This document shows, in pieces, positions 27,356 through 36,896 of a DNA stretch of 64,000 bases. The stretch is from Sphingobacterium corticibacterium (GTDB lineage Bacteria > Bacteroidota > Bacteroidia > Sphingobacteriales > Sphingobacteriaceae), in assembly GCF_004208525.1 (NCBI RefSeq), contig NZ_SGIT01000002.1, forward strand, positions 124,001-188,000. Reading direction: 5' to 3'. Every line of letters starts with the position of its first letter. Positions within the stretch are counted from its first letter, which is position 1. Made by a program: the position numbers and the translations under genes. The notes beneath the pieces were generated by a model. The model had not been told where the DNA came from. It saw only the letters and a list, made by a program, of their open reading frames with translations, and ran no database searches.

Positions 27356-28048
27356 CTACTTCAACAAAACGTTGAAACGCTCCCAAAAGCCATCTATAGG
27401 TAGTTTTGCAGTGAGTTTTAGTTTTTCATCCTTTATGGGATGGACGAATTCTAGCGAGCGGGAATGCAGACAAATTGTACGGCGGAGGCTTCCCCGCGGG
27501 TATCCATATTTGTTGTCACCTACAATAGGGCAACCCATATATGCTAATTGAGCACGAATCTGATGCGTGCGTCCAGTAAGAGGTGTTACTTTCAATAGAT
27601 AATAACCATCAAGAACACCTAGAACCTCATAATCCAGTTGTGCAAAGCTTCCGCCTTTCACTTCCCGATCATAGGCCTTGGTAATCATTTTTTTGCGGTC
27701 TCGTAACAGCCAGTTTTTTAATGTATCCGAATCTTTTGGCGGACGGTTACGCACAATGGCTAAATAGGTCTTCGATACTTTCCGGTCATGAAACAAACGA
27801 TTCATCCGATCTAGACCTTTGCTTGTCTTTGCAAAAAGAATCATGCCACTAACCGGCCTATCCAACCGATGGATAACGCCTACAAAAGCACCGTTTGGCT
27901 TTTGATATTTAGCCGTAAGGTAAACATTGACCATGTCTTCCAACGACCTGTCTCCCGTGTCATCCACTTGTACGATGTCACCCGCACGTTTGTTAATGGC
28001 GATATAGTGATTGTCCTCGTAGATAACATCTTTATCGGTTATGCTCAT
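27356..28048 (-). CDS. RluA-family RNA pseudouridine synthase
   Basis: Converts uridine to pseudouridine in rRNA or tRNA. The catalytic Asp is in HRLDRPVSGMILFAKT, and the C-terminal RTHQIRAQLAYMGCPIVGD motif of the RluA family is present. At 230 residues it lacks the N-terminal S4 domain, as in the short RluA/RluC-type members common in Bacteroidota. It starts 8 bases after mlaD, so it is the last gene of the mlaE-mlaF-mlaD unit. The exact target nucleotide cannot be told from the sequence. Confidence 0.93.
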   Translation of the reverse strand: MSITDKDVIYEDNHYIAINKRAGDIVQVDDTGDRSLEDMVNVYLTAKYQKPNGAFVGVIHRLDRPVSGMILFAKTSKGLDRMNRLFHDRKVSKTYLAIVRNRPPKDSDTLKNWLLRDRKKMITKAYDREVKGGSFAQLDYEVLGVLDGYYLLKVTPLTGRTHQIRAQLAYMGCPIVGDNKYGYPRGSLRRTICLHSRSLEFVHPIKDEKLKLTAKLPIDGFWERFNVLLK

Positions 28049-28056
28049 CCGAATGA

Positions 28057-29046
28057 CTATAAAGAATCTTTGGTTGCTTTTTCCTGTTCTTTTTGTTGTT
28101 TCCTAAAGTAACCTCTAAACAGAAAGTTGCTTTGCAGTGCCTTCATGTTATCGTCCAGCTTCTCCGTACTCATATTAAGATTCCGCAATATCTGCTTAAT
28201 TTCCGCTGCGGCTTCAGGGTCATTAGTCAATACACCTATGGCATTATCTTTATCGTTTAAACGTGCAGAAGTCGCGTTCAGATTTTCCATCAGCGTGGAT
28301 GCCGTTTCTGTTACACCTTGCAGTTGTGTTGCTGACTCCCGTAAACTCGCAAAAACGACGGTATCCGTTGTCAGCTCATGGATTAAGCCTTGATTACTAT
28401 TTAATTTGTTCATCAAAACAACCAAGTTAGCAGAAGCTTTGTTGACATCCCCCATTACTTTATCTAGCCCTTGTACAGTACTTTTTAGAGAAAGTGCAAT
28501 GGTAGAGTCGGTCATTAACGCCCCTACCGTACCCTTTCCTTCCACCATTTGCTGAGAAAGAACAGCAAAATTCTTCGTTATCTCTACCAGATTCTCATTA
28601 TTTGTCTGTAATGTCGCAAACATCGCGTCCGTATCAGTGCCACCTACTGATTTGATAACATCCCCGTCTTGTATCGGCGGAACTTGATCCGATCCACCAA
28701 CCAGATTGACGATAGCATTTCCAATCAATCCGTCAGAGCCTAACTTTGCGACGACATCCTCCCGAATAAACTGGCTAGATTTCTCTTCAATGTGCATAAC
28801 GACTTTCACATCGTTGATACTTTGAAACTTTATCTCTTTGACGATCCCCACTTTCACACCCGAAAACCAGACGTTATTTCCCACTTTCAATCCTTTTACG
28901 TCATGGAAATAGGTCGTCACCACCAAGTTCTTGCTGAATTTATTTTGTTGCGTACCCAATACCAGAATACCCGCAACCAAAATAATCAAGCCAATCAGGA
29001 CAAATAATCCAACTGTAAGCGAACGCTTCCTCTCGTTTGTACTCAT
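28057..29046 (-). CDS. mlaD: MlaD-like MCE-domain lipid transport protein
   Basis: Periplasmic, inner-membrane-anchored MCE protein that carries phospholipids between the membranes with the MlaEF ABC transporter. One N-terminal membrane helix (LTVGLFVLIGLIILVAGILV) is followed by a single MCE domain (TYFHDVKGLKVGNNVWFSGV, then GSDGLIGNAIVNLVGG). A long helical, probably coiled-coil tail (about residues 130-329) is typical of Bacteroidota MlaD. It follows mlaF by 6 bases. Confidence 0.92.
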   Translation of the reverse strand: MSTNERKRSLTVGLFVLIGLIILVAGILVLGTQQNKFSKNLVVTTYFHDVKGLKVGNNVWFSGVKVGIVKEIKFQSINDVKVVMHIEEKSSQFIREDVVAKLGSDGLIGNAIVNLVGGSDQVPPIQDGDVIKSVGGTDTDAMFATLQTNNENLVEITKNFAVLSQQMVEGKGTVGALMTDSTIALSLKSTVQGLDKVMGDVNKASANLVVLMNKLNSNQGLIHELTTDTVVFASLRESATQLQGVTETASTLMENLNATSARLNDKDNAIGVLTNDPEAAAEIKQILRNLNMSTEKLDDNMKALQSNFLFRGYFRKQQKEQEKATKDSL

Positions 29047-29052
29047 ATATCT

Positions 29053-29826
29053 TTAATCAATAAAATTATAATCATAAAAGGGTTTCACACGTTCGTCATC
29101 CGTATTAAAAATCTCCTCGAACGTTCCCTGTCTTTCAAATTTTCCATCCAATAGCATCACCATTCTATCCCCTACCATTTTTGCACAGGATAAATCATGC
29201 GTAATAATAATGGATGACGTTTGATATTGTTCCTGTACTTGATTTATCAACGAATTGATATCCAGACAAGTCAATGGATCAAGGCCGGCAGTAGGCTCAT
29301 CATACAACATAATATCCGGACGTAATATCAATGTACGGGCAATCCCGATACGCTTACGCTGTCCGCCTGATAGTTCAGAAGGCATCTGATTAATGGCTTG
29401 CGACAAACCTACACCTTCTAGCACCTCCTCTACCTCTTTATCAATTTCTGCTCTCGTCAGATTCCGCTTGTTTCTGACCAACGGAAATTCCAGATTCTCC
29501 CGTACAGTCATACTATCGTATAAAGCGCTGTTCTGAAAAGAAAAGCCAATGCGTTGGCGTAAATCCCGTAATTCCCGTTCATCTAATTGGTTTACAATCT
29601 CTCCCAATACATGAATATCGCCTTTATCTGGTTTTAACAAACCCGATATAAGCTTAATCAGGACCGATTTACCGGTACCCGAACGCCCCAAGACAACCAG
29701 GTTTTCTCCGTTATATAGCTTGAGGTCAACATCGCGTAATATATGCAAATCACCGAACGACTTACTAATGTTGTCAACATGGATAACAACATCGTCACGA
29801 TTGATATTTACTTTCTTTTTTTCCAT
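29053..29826 (-). CDS. mlaF: MlaF-like ABC transporter ATPase
   Basis: ATPase of the phospholipid-transport ABC system. Walker A is GRSGTGKSV, the signature is LSGGQRKRIGIART, Walker B is DIMLYDEPTAGLD, and the switch His is in IITHDLSC. At 257 residues it has normal length. It lies between mlaE (5-base gap) and mlaD (6-base gap). Confidence 0.95.
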   Translation of the reverse strand: MEKKKVNINRDDVVIHVDNISKSFGDLHILRDVDLKLYNGENLVVLGRSGTGKSVLIKLISGLLKPDKGDIHVLGEIVNQLDERELRDLRQRIGFSFQNSALYDSMTVRENLEFPLVRNKRNLTRAEIDKEVEEVLEGVGLSQAINQMPSELSGGQRKRIGIARTLILRPDIMLYDEPTAGLDPLTCLDINSLINQVQEQYQTSSIIITHDLSCAKMVGDRMVMLLDGKFERQGTFEEIFNTDDERVKPFYDYNFID

Positions 29827-29831
29827 ACCCG

Positions 29832-30590
29832 TTAACCAATTAAGGAAAGTAACTGAACGATTAACAATTCCTCGATAAACACCAGGAACATAGATGATAC
29901 TACCGCGGCGTTGGCCGCCTTACCAACACCTTCTGTTCCCTTGGAAGAATAATACCCTACATAGGTACTTGCGAATCCAATGGTAAATCCAAAGACTACC
30001 GCCCGTAATACCATGGCGAAAACATCTTTGGCTGCAATAGATTCAAAAACTTGGGTAAAAAAGGCTAAAATACTTAAATCATCTTTGGTAGCAATACTCA
30101 AATATCCCCCAAATAAACCAATGCCTGCTACGTAAAAACAGAGTACCGGAATCATGGTCGTGGTAGCAATGATACGGGTAGAGATTAAGAATTTCGTCGG
30201 GTTTGTACCGGATACTTCCATCGCGTCAATCTGTTCGGTTACATTCATCGAACTCAATTCTGCTCCAATCTGGGAACCTACCTTGCCCGAAGCGATCAAT
30301 GCTGTAACTAAAGGGGCTAATGCCCGGACAATAGCGATGGATATTAAGTTCGGGAGCCAGGAAGTGGCACCAAAATCTTCGAGAGAAGGTCGCGATTGCT
30401 TGGTAAATACAAAGCCTACTATAAATCCCGTCAAACTAATCAATGGAAACGATTTCCACCCGATCTCGTAACATTGCCGGACAATCTCTTTAAATTCATA
30501 AGGGGGGGATACTGCTTCCCGTAGGAAACTCATCATGAAGCGATGGATTCTGGCGAACTCGATAAGTAGTTTTTCTATTTTACGTCCCAT
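29832..30590 (-). CDS. mlaE: MlaE-like ABC transporter permease
   Basis: Integral membrane permease of the Mla lipid transporter. Conserved family segments are ALAPLVTALIASGKVGSQIGAELSSMNVTEQIDAMEVSG and a carboxy end with multiple helices (VSSMFLVFIEELLIVQLLSLIG). The frame opens at a TTG at 30611, but I start at the ATG at 30590 (MGRKIEKLLIEF). A -7 box (TACATTTG, 30616 to 30609) sits just upstream of that ATG and overlaps the longer start. mlaE is the first gene of the mlaE-F-D-rluA unit. Confidence 0.9.
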   Translation of the reverse strand: MGRKIEKLLIEFARIHRFMMSFLREAVSPPYEFKEIVRQCYEIGWKSFPLISLTGFIVGFVFTKQSRPSLEDFGATSWLPNLISIAIVRALAPLVTALIASGKVGSQIGAELSSMNVTEQIDAMEVSGTNPTKFLISTRIIATTTMIPVLCFYVAGIGLFGGYLSIATKDDLSILAFFTQVFESIAAKDVFAMVLRAVVFGFTIGFASTYVGYYSSKGTEGVGKAANAAVVSSMFLVFIEELLIVQLLSLIG

Positions 30591-30659
30591 TCCGAAAAAA
30601 TCATCCAACAAATGTACAAACTTTTATTTTTAGTAAGAAGTCATCAACGTGATGTTCGC

Positions 30660-33302
30660 TTATGATTCGTTATTATTATCTTCCTTATAAGTTGCCGTTG
30701 GTATCTCCGGAAGTACGGGAGATGAAATTTCGGCGTAAATTGTCTCTTCTGCAGCCTGCGTCTTGCTGGCAACACGAAAGGTTCCCTTTACCCGGGTGGA
30801 GTTAAAGATATATAATGACCAAATCAGCGCAAATATAATAGCACGAAACACCTCAGACATACCTTCGTATACATTCGAGGATTGTTTAAAAATTATTGCA
30901 GCCAGAATCGTATCCAATACGACGAATACCAATTGAAACATCAACAGAAAAAATAATGTTTGCGGAAAAATATCTCTTCTTTTCAGCATAAGATAAACAC
31001 AATATCCAGAAAGGAAGATAATCCCTGTATTGCCCACAAATTCCAAAATAATAAGCATGACGTAAAGGAAAGGCGGCACACCAATATTATATTGTAGAGC
31101 AGACCAAACATCCTCTTTGAAAAATAACTGTATCATTCCCTCAAAAAATGTCCGGAACATCGTAGCAGTCAAAGATAGCAGCAAAACAATAAGCCAACCA
31201 CCGATACGGTCATATTGTACCTCATCATACATCGGAATCAAAGATGTCGCTCCCTGCGGGTTATAGAACTTCATGACGAGGAATGTAAACAACGTCAGTA
31301 AACCAACAAAAGTTGCCATTGCCCAAAAGTTGTTTTTCCCCTGTGTAGTGGATCCGACAACAAAACCATCATTATCCAAGTACACCGCCAACGAAAATAA
31401 TTCATGCTTATCAGCAAAGTCAGCAATGTATTGGTTTACATCAGCGACTTTCACATAAGTATCATGAGCGCCTAGTCGATAGGCTATTTTTAAAGTATCC
31501 TGTTGCGTCGTAATGGTTTTTCCAAAATAATAACTATCCCGATTCAAAAAGCTACTTTCTCTTAAAGGAGGGACAGCAACACCATCTGGGTTGATGACAT
31601 AGATGTCGTGCTCTAAGGAAAGCGGATATTGGAGCGCTATAGGCCCGACCCGCATATCCGTTACATCCGGCAAGTAATTAGTTAGGTTTGTTGAATAAAG
31701 CGAAACAGCGCGTCTGTTGGAAATAGCATCTGTCTCCGATAAAGATTTAATATCATACTGTTCTTTCACATAAAATATATTGTTAAGCAAATCATCTTCG
31801 AAGGTTAGCGCAGACCGCTTTGTCAATTGTTTATAAAGTCCTTGATAATATTGGACGTAAGATTTCTCTATTTGATTTTTTGCATTCTGTTTAAAATAAC
31901 CACGTATATTGTCCGCGTCTGCTCCTGTATATATAGTCGAAACATCTAGCTGTGCATTTCCGTCCTTTTGTAGATAAAAGCGCTCTTCCACACGTGTATT
32001 TCCAGCTACTATCTGCTCCGTATCTCGCAGCTTCTCTCCCTTTTTTGCCCATAATACTTTCCCATAGAACGGAAAGTAGCGATCACGAATATTTCCCCCT
32101 TGATTCGGGATGGTGGGATCGATGTATTGTCCTCTTCCATCAATCGATACGTAGACAACGACGTGATTAAAGGCTGATGGCGATGGAAGATATTCGTTCA
32201 AACCATATTCCTCATAAGAATTCACCAATACCAACGTACTCTCGATATCTTTCGATTTAAGCATGGCCCCCATCAATACACATTTATCCTTACAATCGCC
32301 ATATCGTTGTCTAAAGACATTTTCGGGTGTATTTGCCCGATGCGAGTATTCACCGACTTCGACACCCATATAGCGAATTTCGTTCTGCACAAAATCAGCA
32401 ACCATTTTCAAATATTCCATGGGATCAGCATCGGCTCCTTTCCAAAGTTTTTCGACAAACTGCTGAAGCTCACTTCCATGCTTCAGTTCGGGAATCGGAT
32501 TCACCTCGGCTGCCCATTTTGCGACATCCATCCAGCCTTTGAACTCCGAACATTCGATACGTTGCCGGGTGGAATGCCAGAGTGGTGTGTAAAACTCGTA
32601 GTCTGCCTTTTCTGTGCCGGCTATATCCCAATAATACGAAGTTGAATTTCCTAAATTCTGTTGATTCGCCTGGGGAGCACCCACAAAACTCTTAAACCTC
32701 AGCTTTCTATCTTTCGGAACAATATAATTTACATGAAGTGCACCAATCGGCTCATAACTCTGCAAAAAATAAGTATCGAAGAACTTATCACCAAATACAG
32801 GGTTAAAACCTGTTAATGAATAGGACATAACAATCTTATCATCCTTCCTTAAATCTTCCAATAGAAGATAGGCGGAATAAGTTCCATTGTAGATAGAACG
32901 TGACAGCTCAGTTTCAGAGGCCATCAGTTTAAATTTACCCAAGTCCAACCTGTCCATTTGCTTACCTTCTCGCACAATATATAGTTCATGCAACGTAAGC
33001 GTTTGGTATTGTGGCTCGAAAAATATATTTATTTGTCCAGCATTTTCGGTTCCGGCATTTTCGATAATTGTTTTCACCGTGCGGTAAAAACGTGTTTGAT
33101 TTGCTAAATTAACTTGATATTCGACGCGTTCATAGTAATACCCATCATTGATATCTTCCAAATTTGGAGGTTCTATTTGCTTCTCCGAAACACGTAACCA
33201 TCCAGGAGATTTAGCCGTTGTCAATTTCGGTTCTGCTGCATAACTCATGTTTTGGCTCAAAAAACAAAAGAGGAACAAGTACCAAAAAGTATATAATTTC
33301 AT
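30660..33302 (-). CDS. DUF3857 / transglutaminase-like / DUF2569 membrane protein
   Basis: A signal peptide (MKLYTFWYLFLFCFLSQNMSYA) precedes a DUF3857 beta domain (about residues 50-250). A transglutaminase-like domain follows with the Cys in RYGDCKDKCVLMGAM, the His in AFNHVVVYV and the Asp in YIDPT, so the triad is intact. The C-terminus has one helix (FWAMATFVGLLTLFTFLVM) and then a four-helix DUF2569 domain beginning YDEVQYDRIGGWLIVLLL. The combination is known in Bacteroidota, but its biochemical role is not. It is transcribed towards mlaE with a 49-base gap. A TATCTTTG box (33326 to 33319) lies 16 bases before its start. Confidence 0.85.
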   Translation of the reverse strand: MKLYTFWYLFLFCFLSQNMSYAAEPKLTTAKSPGWLRVSEKQIEPPNLEDINDGYYYERVEYQVNLANQTRFYRTVKTIIENAGTENAGQINIFFEPQYQTLTLHELYIVREGKQMDRLDLGKFKLMASETELSRSIYNGTYSAYLLLEDLRKDDKIVMSYSLTGFNPVFGDKFFDTYFLQSYEPIGALHVNYIVPKDRKLRFKSFVGAPQANQQNLGNSTSYYWDIAGTEKADYEFYTPLWHSTRQRIECSEFKGWMDVAKWAAEVNPIPELKHGSELQQFVEKLWKGADADPMEYLKMVADFVQNEIRYMGVEVGEYSHRANTPENVFRQRYGDCKDKCVLMGAMLKSKDIESTLVLVNSYEEYGLNEYLPSPSAFNHVVVYVSIDGRGQYIDPTIPNQGGNIRDRYFPFYGKVLWAKKGEKLRDTEQIVAGNTRVEERFYLQKDGNAQLDVSTIYTGADADNIRGYFKQNAKNQIEKSYVQYYQGLYKQLTKRSALTFEDDLLNNIFYVKEQYDIKSLSETDAISNRRAVSLYSTNLTNYLPDVTDMRVGPIALQYPLSLEHDIYVINPDGVAVPPLRESSFLNRDSYYFGKTITTQQDTLKIAYRLGAHDTYVKVADVNQYIADFADKHELFSLAVYLDNDGFVVGSTTQGKNNFWAMATFVGLLTLFTFLVMKFYNPQGATSLIPMYDEVQYDRIGGWLIVLLLSLTATMFRTFFEGMIQLFFKEDVWSALQYNIGVPPFLYVMLIILEFVGNTGIIFLSGYCVYLMLKRRDIFPQTLFFLLMFQLVFVVLDTILAAIIFKQSSNVYEGMSEVFRAIIFALIWSLYIFNSTRVKGTFRVASKTQAAEETIYAEISSPVLPEIPTATYKEDNNNES

Positions 33303-33318
33303 TAGTTGTTAGTTTTTC

Positions 33319-33326
33319 CAAAGATA
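33319..33326 (-). promoter_or_regulatory. Putative promoter -7 box for the DUF3857 gene
   Basis: The minus strand reads TATCTTTG, 16 bases before the ATG at 33302. No good -33 box is seen at the usual spacing. Confidence 0.4.
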
Positions 33327-33423
33327 GGAATTAGTAGCGTAATTAAACCTTTCTAATTACTATGCAGTCATAATAATAAAGTAATAAAAGAACGCGAAGG
33401 TTTTACTATAAAAGACGTAGATC

Positions 33424-34875
33424 ATGAGAAGCATAAAAACAACCACACTACTTATCGCACTAATGGCGTTTGCTTTTAGTGTCTTCTCCCATAAACAAGT
33501 GTCTGCTCAACCCCATGGTTCGGTTTCATTTGATTTATTTTACGATGAATTATCGCCTTATGGGCATTGGGATCGTGACGCTACTTATGGCGACATTTGG
33601 TTTCCAAGGGCGGAGGCTAATTTTCGTCCGTACGGTACAAACGGTTATTGGACAATGACCGAATATGGTAACACATGGGTATCCAACTACGATTGGGGAT
33701 GGGCACCCTTCCATTACGGACGTTGGGTATATACCAACTACCGTGGTTGGGGATGGATCCCAGGTTATGAGTGGGGGCCTGCTTGGGTAGATTGGAGAAG
33801 TGGTGGAGGCTATTACGGATGGGCGCCTATGGCTCCGTCAGTAGGCGTTACCGTTTCTGTTGGTCTTCCGATAAATTTATGGGTATTTCTTCCGGTACGC
33901 CGTATTTACGACCCCTATATCCATCGTCATTGGTCCCATGGTCAACGTGCTATTTATAACCGCACAACGATTATCAACAATACGTATATTGTAAACAACA
34001 ACCGTTATTATGGTGGACCGGCTCGTCGCGATATCGAGCGTCAAATTGGTCGTCGCGTTAATGTTCGAAATGTTCGCACGACTGAACGCCCGGGACGCGC
34101 ACAGGTAGATCGTCGTTCGGTATCCATTTATCGTCCGGATAGGGCTACCAATACGCGTAGTAACCAAAATACGGCACGTTCAACGGAGTCAAACCGCAAC
34201 AGTAACACCCGTGCTACTACCGGGTCAAATTCCGGAAGAACCGAACGTTATATTGGGGATAACCCGAACCGTAATAGTGGGCGCACGACAGAAAATCGGG
34301 CAACACGTAGCAATACAACGTCCAATAATCGTACACAAAATCAAAATGCGACGCGGACACCAAATACGGGCGGCCGCTCGTCGTCGAGTAATCGCGAAGG
34401 TACAACGACGCAACGTCAGACACGTTCCAACGAACAACAGTCTAATGTTAACCGCAGTTCAACACAGCGGAATCAGAACGCAACACAGCCGCGGAGTCAG
34501 CAATCTAATACGCGCTCCACACAACAACGTAGCGAGGTAAACCGGAGAACAACAGCACAACCGCAACAAAATAATCGAAGCAATACGCAACAACGCGCTA
34601 CACCCAATCGCACACAGACGCCTTCGCGGGGCAGTCAACCATCCCGCCAGAGCGCGCCTTCGGGCAATGTGTATCAAACGAGTCAACGGAGCAGTGCACC
34701 AGCACAGGTTAGCCGTTCCTCTAGCAGCAGTTCTTCGAATAGTGTAAACCGTTCAAACAACTCAAACAGATCCAGTGTACAACGTGGTAGCAGTTCTTCG
34801 TCGCGTAGCAGCGGCACAAGTTCGCGCGGCAGTAGCAGTAACAACCGCTCTTCTTCTACACGCGGAAGCGGATAA
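33424..34875 (+). CDS. DUF6600-type secreted protein with Ser/Asn/Arg/Thr/Gln-rich tail
   Basis: The signal peptide ends near KQVSAQ. Residues of about 30-160 are rich in Trp, Tyr and Gly and repeat a motif like SPYGHW...WGWAPFHYGRW...GWGWIPGYEWGPAWVDW, the DUF6600 pattern common in Bacteroidota. Residues of about 210-483 are low-complexity (Ser, Asn, Arg, Thr, Gln, Pro) and highly basic, probably disordered and able to bind the wall or nucleic acid. The function is unknown. It is divergent from the DUF3857 gene and has its own terminator. Confidence 0.8.
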   Translation: MRSIKTTTLLIALMAFAFSVFSHKQVSAQPHGSVSFDLFYDELSPYGHWDRDATYGDIWFPRAEANFRPYGTNGYWTMTEYGNTWVSNYDWGWAPFHYGRWVYTNYRGWGWIPGYEWGPAWVDWRSGGGYYGWAPMAPSVGVTVSVGLPINLWVFLPVRRIYDPYIHRHWSHGQRAIYNRTTIINNTYIVNNNRYYGGPARRDIERQIGRRVNVRNVRTTERPGRAQVDRRSVSIYRPDRATNTRSNQNTARSTESNRNSNTRATTGSNSGRTERYIGDNPNRNSGRTTENRATRSNTTSNNRTQNQNATRTPNTGGRSSSSNREGTTTQRQTRSNEQQSNVNRSSTQRNQNATQPRSQQSNTRSTQQRSEVNRRTTAQPQQNNRSNTQQRATPNRTQTPSRGSQPSRQSAPSGNVYQTSQRSSAPAQVSRSSSSSSSNSVNRSNNSNRSSVQRGSSSSSRSSGTSSRGSSSNNRSSSTRGSG

Positions 34876-34913
34876 AAATTTTCTATCTATTTTATATTGA
34901 AGCAATGAAAGAT

Positions 34914-34953
34914 AGTCTCCTGTTTGCAAGAGCAAAACAGGGGGCTTCTTTTT
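34914..34953 (+). terminator. Rho-independent terminator after the DUF6600 gene
   Basis: CCTGTTTGC (34919-34927) pairs with GCAAAACAGG (34932-34941), with one bulged A. The stem extends outward through G-U pairs and a T-rich run follows (CTTCTTTTTATG). Confidence 0.75.
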
Positions 34954-35008
34954 ATGTAATTAATTAATTCCGTAACTTCACCCTAATTTTACATAGAAAG
35001 GCTTATAC

Positions 35009-36181
35009 ATGGCGACACTCACCTCCATTCTCGACAACGACTTCTACAAGTTCACCATGCAATTTGCCGCCAGTAAATTGTTTCCGAAAGCACAATCCCG
35101 ATACCAGTTTATCAACCGGGGAAAGCACATTTTTCCCGATGGTTTCGACAAGTTGCTAAAAGACGCTATAAACGAGATGGCGGGACTAAAACTTACCAAA
35201 GCAGAAAAAGATTTTCTACATACTCGATGCCCGTATATAGATCCTACCTATTTGGATTTCTTGCAAGGTTACCGCTATGATCCCGAGGAAGTTCACGTGG
35301 CACAAACGGACGGAGAGTTATCTGTTACCATCGCCGGATATTGGTACCGTACGATTCTTTGGGAAGTGCCTATCATGTCGCTAATATGCGAATTATATTA
35401 TGAAGTAAGCGGCGAATCACGTATTTCAAATGAAGAGGTCTGCCGGGTCGTAGAAGGTAAAATGGAAAAATACGATAAATTGAATATCACCATTGCCGAT
35501 TTCGGAACACGGCGTCGCCATTCCTACGAAGTACACGATCTGGTTATCCGCACCTTAAAAAACCAACCGTCCAAGACGTTTATCGGAACATCCAATGTAC
35601 ATTTTGCGATGAAATATGAAACAACGCCCATCGGCACCCATGCCCATGAATGGTTTATGTTCCACGCGGCTAAATATGGGTACAAGATGGCAAATCTACT
35701 CGGATTGGAGCACTGGTCGGATGTATATCGGGGCGACTTAGGTATCGCCCTTTCGGACACGTACACGACCGAAGTGTTTTTCAAACAATTCGATAAAAAA
35801 TTATCCAAATTGTTTGATGGTGTGCGGCACGACAGTGGTGACCCCGTTACCTTTGCCGAAATGACTATGGCGCATTATCAAAAGCAAGGAATAGATCCTA
35901 AATCGAAAACCATTATTTTCTCCGACGGACTGGATTACGACAAAGTCGAAAATATCGTTCGCTTTTGTGAAGGGAAAATCGGGTATTCGTTTGGTATAGG
36001 AACTGATTTCACGAATGATGTCGGTCTAGCGCGCATGAATATCGTGTTAAAGATGGTGGAGGCTAAACCGGAAGACGGCGACTGGACAGCAGTCATTAAA
36101 CTCTCCGATGAACGGGGTAAACATACTGGAAACGCCGACGAAATAGCGATTGCCAAACAAATATTGAAAATAGAAGATTGA
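35009..36181 (+). CDS. pncB: Nicotinate phosphoribosyltransferase
   Basis: Makes nicotinate mononucleotide from nicotinate and PRPP in NAD salvage. Recognisable segments are LDNDFYKFTMQFAASKLFP, ADFGTRRRHSYE, FIGTSNVHFAMKY with GTHAHEWFM (catalytic His region), DTYTTEVFF and GVRHDSGDP, and IFSDGLDYDK. The 390 residues match the bacterial PncB form. Its stop overlaps the next gene's ATG by one base (TGATG). Confidence 0.97.
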   Translation: MATLTSILDNDFYKFTMQFAASKLFPKAQSRYQFINRGKHIFPDGFDKLLKDAINEMAGLKLTKAEKDFLHTRCPYIDPTYLDFLQGYRYDPEEVHVAQTDGELSVTIAGYWYRTILWEVPIMSLICELYYEVSGESRISNEEVCRVVEGKMEKYDKLNITIADFGTRRRHSYEVHDLVIRTLKNQPSKTFIGTSNVHFAMKYETTPIGTHAHEWFMFHAAKYGYKMANLLGLEHWSDVYRGDLGIALSDTYTTEVFFKQFDKKLSKLFDGVRHDSGDPVTFAEMTMAHYQKQGIDPKSKTIIFSDGLDYDKVENIVRFCEGKIGYSFGIGTDFTNDVGLARMNIVLKMVEAKPEDGDWTAVIKLSDERGKHTGNADEIAIAKQILKIED

Positions 36182-36885
36182 TGGAACGCGATGTATATGG
36201 AGAGGCCTTGTATGATTTCCACATACTTGGCGACCTGAAAGACACCTTATTGCTGCACAGCAGCTATGGCGATATAGAAGAGATGCCTATCGAGGTTTTC
36301 TATAGAGATGCGGAAGATTTTCCCGAATTGGAACATATAGCGTTGGCTCTTTGCGATGGCCATGTATTGGATGTGGGAGCCGGTGTGGGCAGTCATGCGT
36401 TGTATTTACAGGATAAAGGTTTTCAAGTGGATGCTCTGGAAATATCAGAATCGGCTTGCAGTATTATGAAGCAACGCGGGGTGCGGCATATTATTCAACA
36501 TGATTTCTTCACGTTGCAGGAAGGAAATTATGATACCCTTCTTTTCTTGATGAACGGGATCGGTCTTGCCGGTACGATTGTGGGTTTACGGGAATTGCTC
36601 CGTCACAGTAAAAAACTGCTATCTGACAAAGGGCAACTGCTTTTTGATTCGTCAGACATCTCCTACCTATACGACGAATACCGTATCCCCAAACCGGAAC
36701 ATTACCTAGGCGAGATCCGCTTCCAGTATGAATATAAGGGCATTCTCGGGAAACCGTTCCACTGGTTATATATCGACCAGCAAGAGCTGATTAAAATTGC
36801 CCATGAAGAGGATTGGGTGGTACAGATTCTTTTTGAGGATGATAATGATCAGTATTTGGTAAGGATGGAGCCGCGGAAGCAATAA
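36181..36885 (+). CDS. Class I SAM-dependent methyltransferase
   Basis: Rossmann-like methyltransferase of about 234 residues. Motif I is VLDVGAGVGSHALYLQDKGF, followed by VDALEISESACSIMKQRG (motif II), then ypBDLL-like text NYDTLLFLMNGIGLAG. The substrate is not evident; this short form occurs widely in Bacteroidota. The ATG at 36181 overlaps the pncB stop, so the two are translationally coupled. It is convergent with the next gene, 11 bases away. Confidence 0.85.
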   Translation: MERDVYGEALYDFHILGDLKDTLLLHSSYGDIEEMPIEVFYRDAEDFPELEHIALALCDGHVLDVGAGVGSHALYLQDKGFQVDALEISESACSIMKQRGVRHIIQHDFFTLQEGNYDTLLFLMNGIGLAGTIVGLRELLRHSKKLLSDKGQLLFDSSDISYLYDEYRIPKPEHYLGEIRFQYEYKGILGKPFHWLYIDQQELIKIAHEEDWVVQILFEDDNDQYLVRMEPRKQ

Positions 36886-36896
36886 GACAAATATTC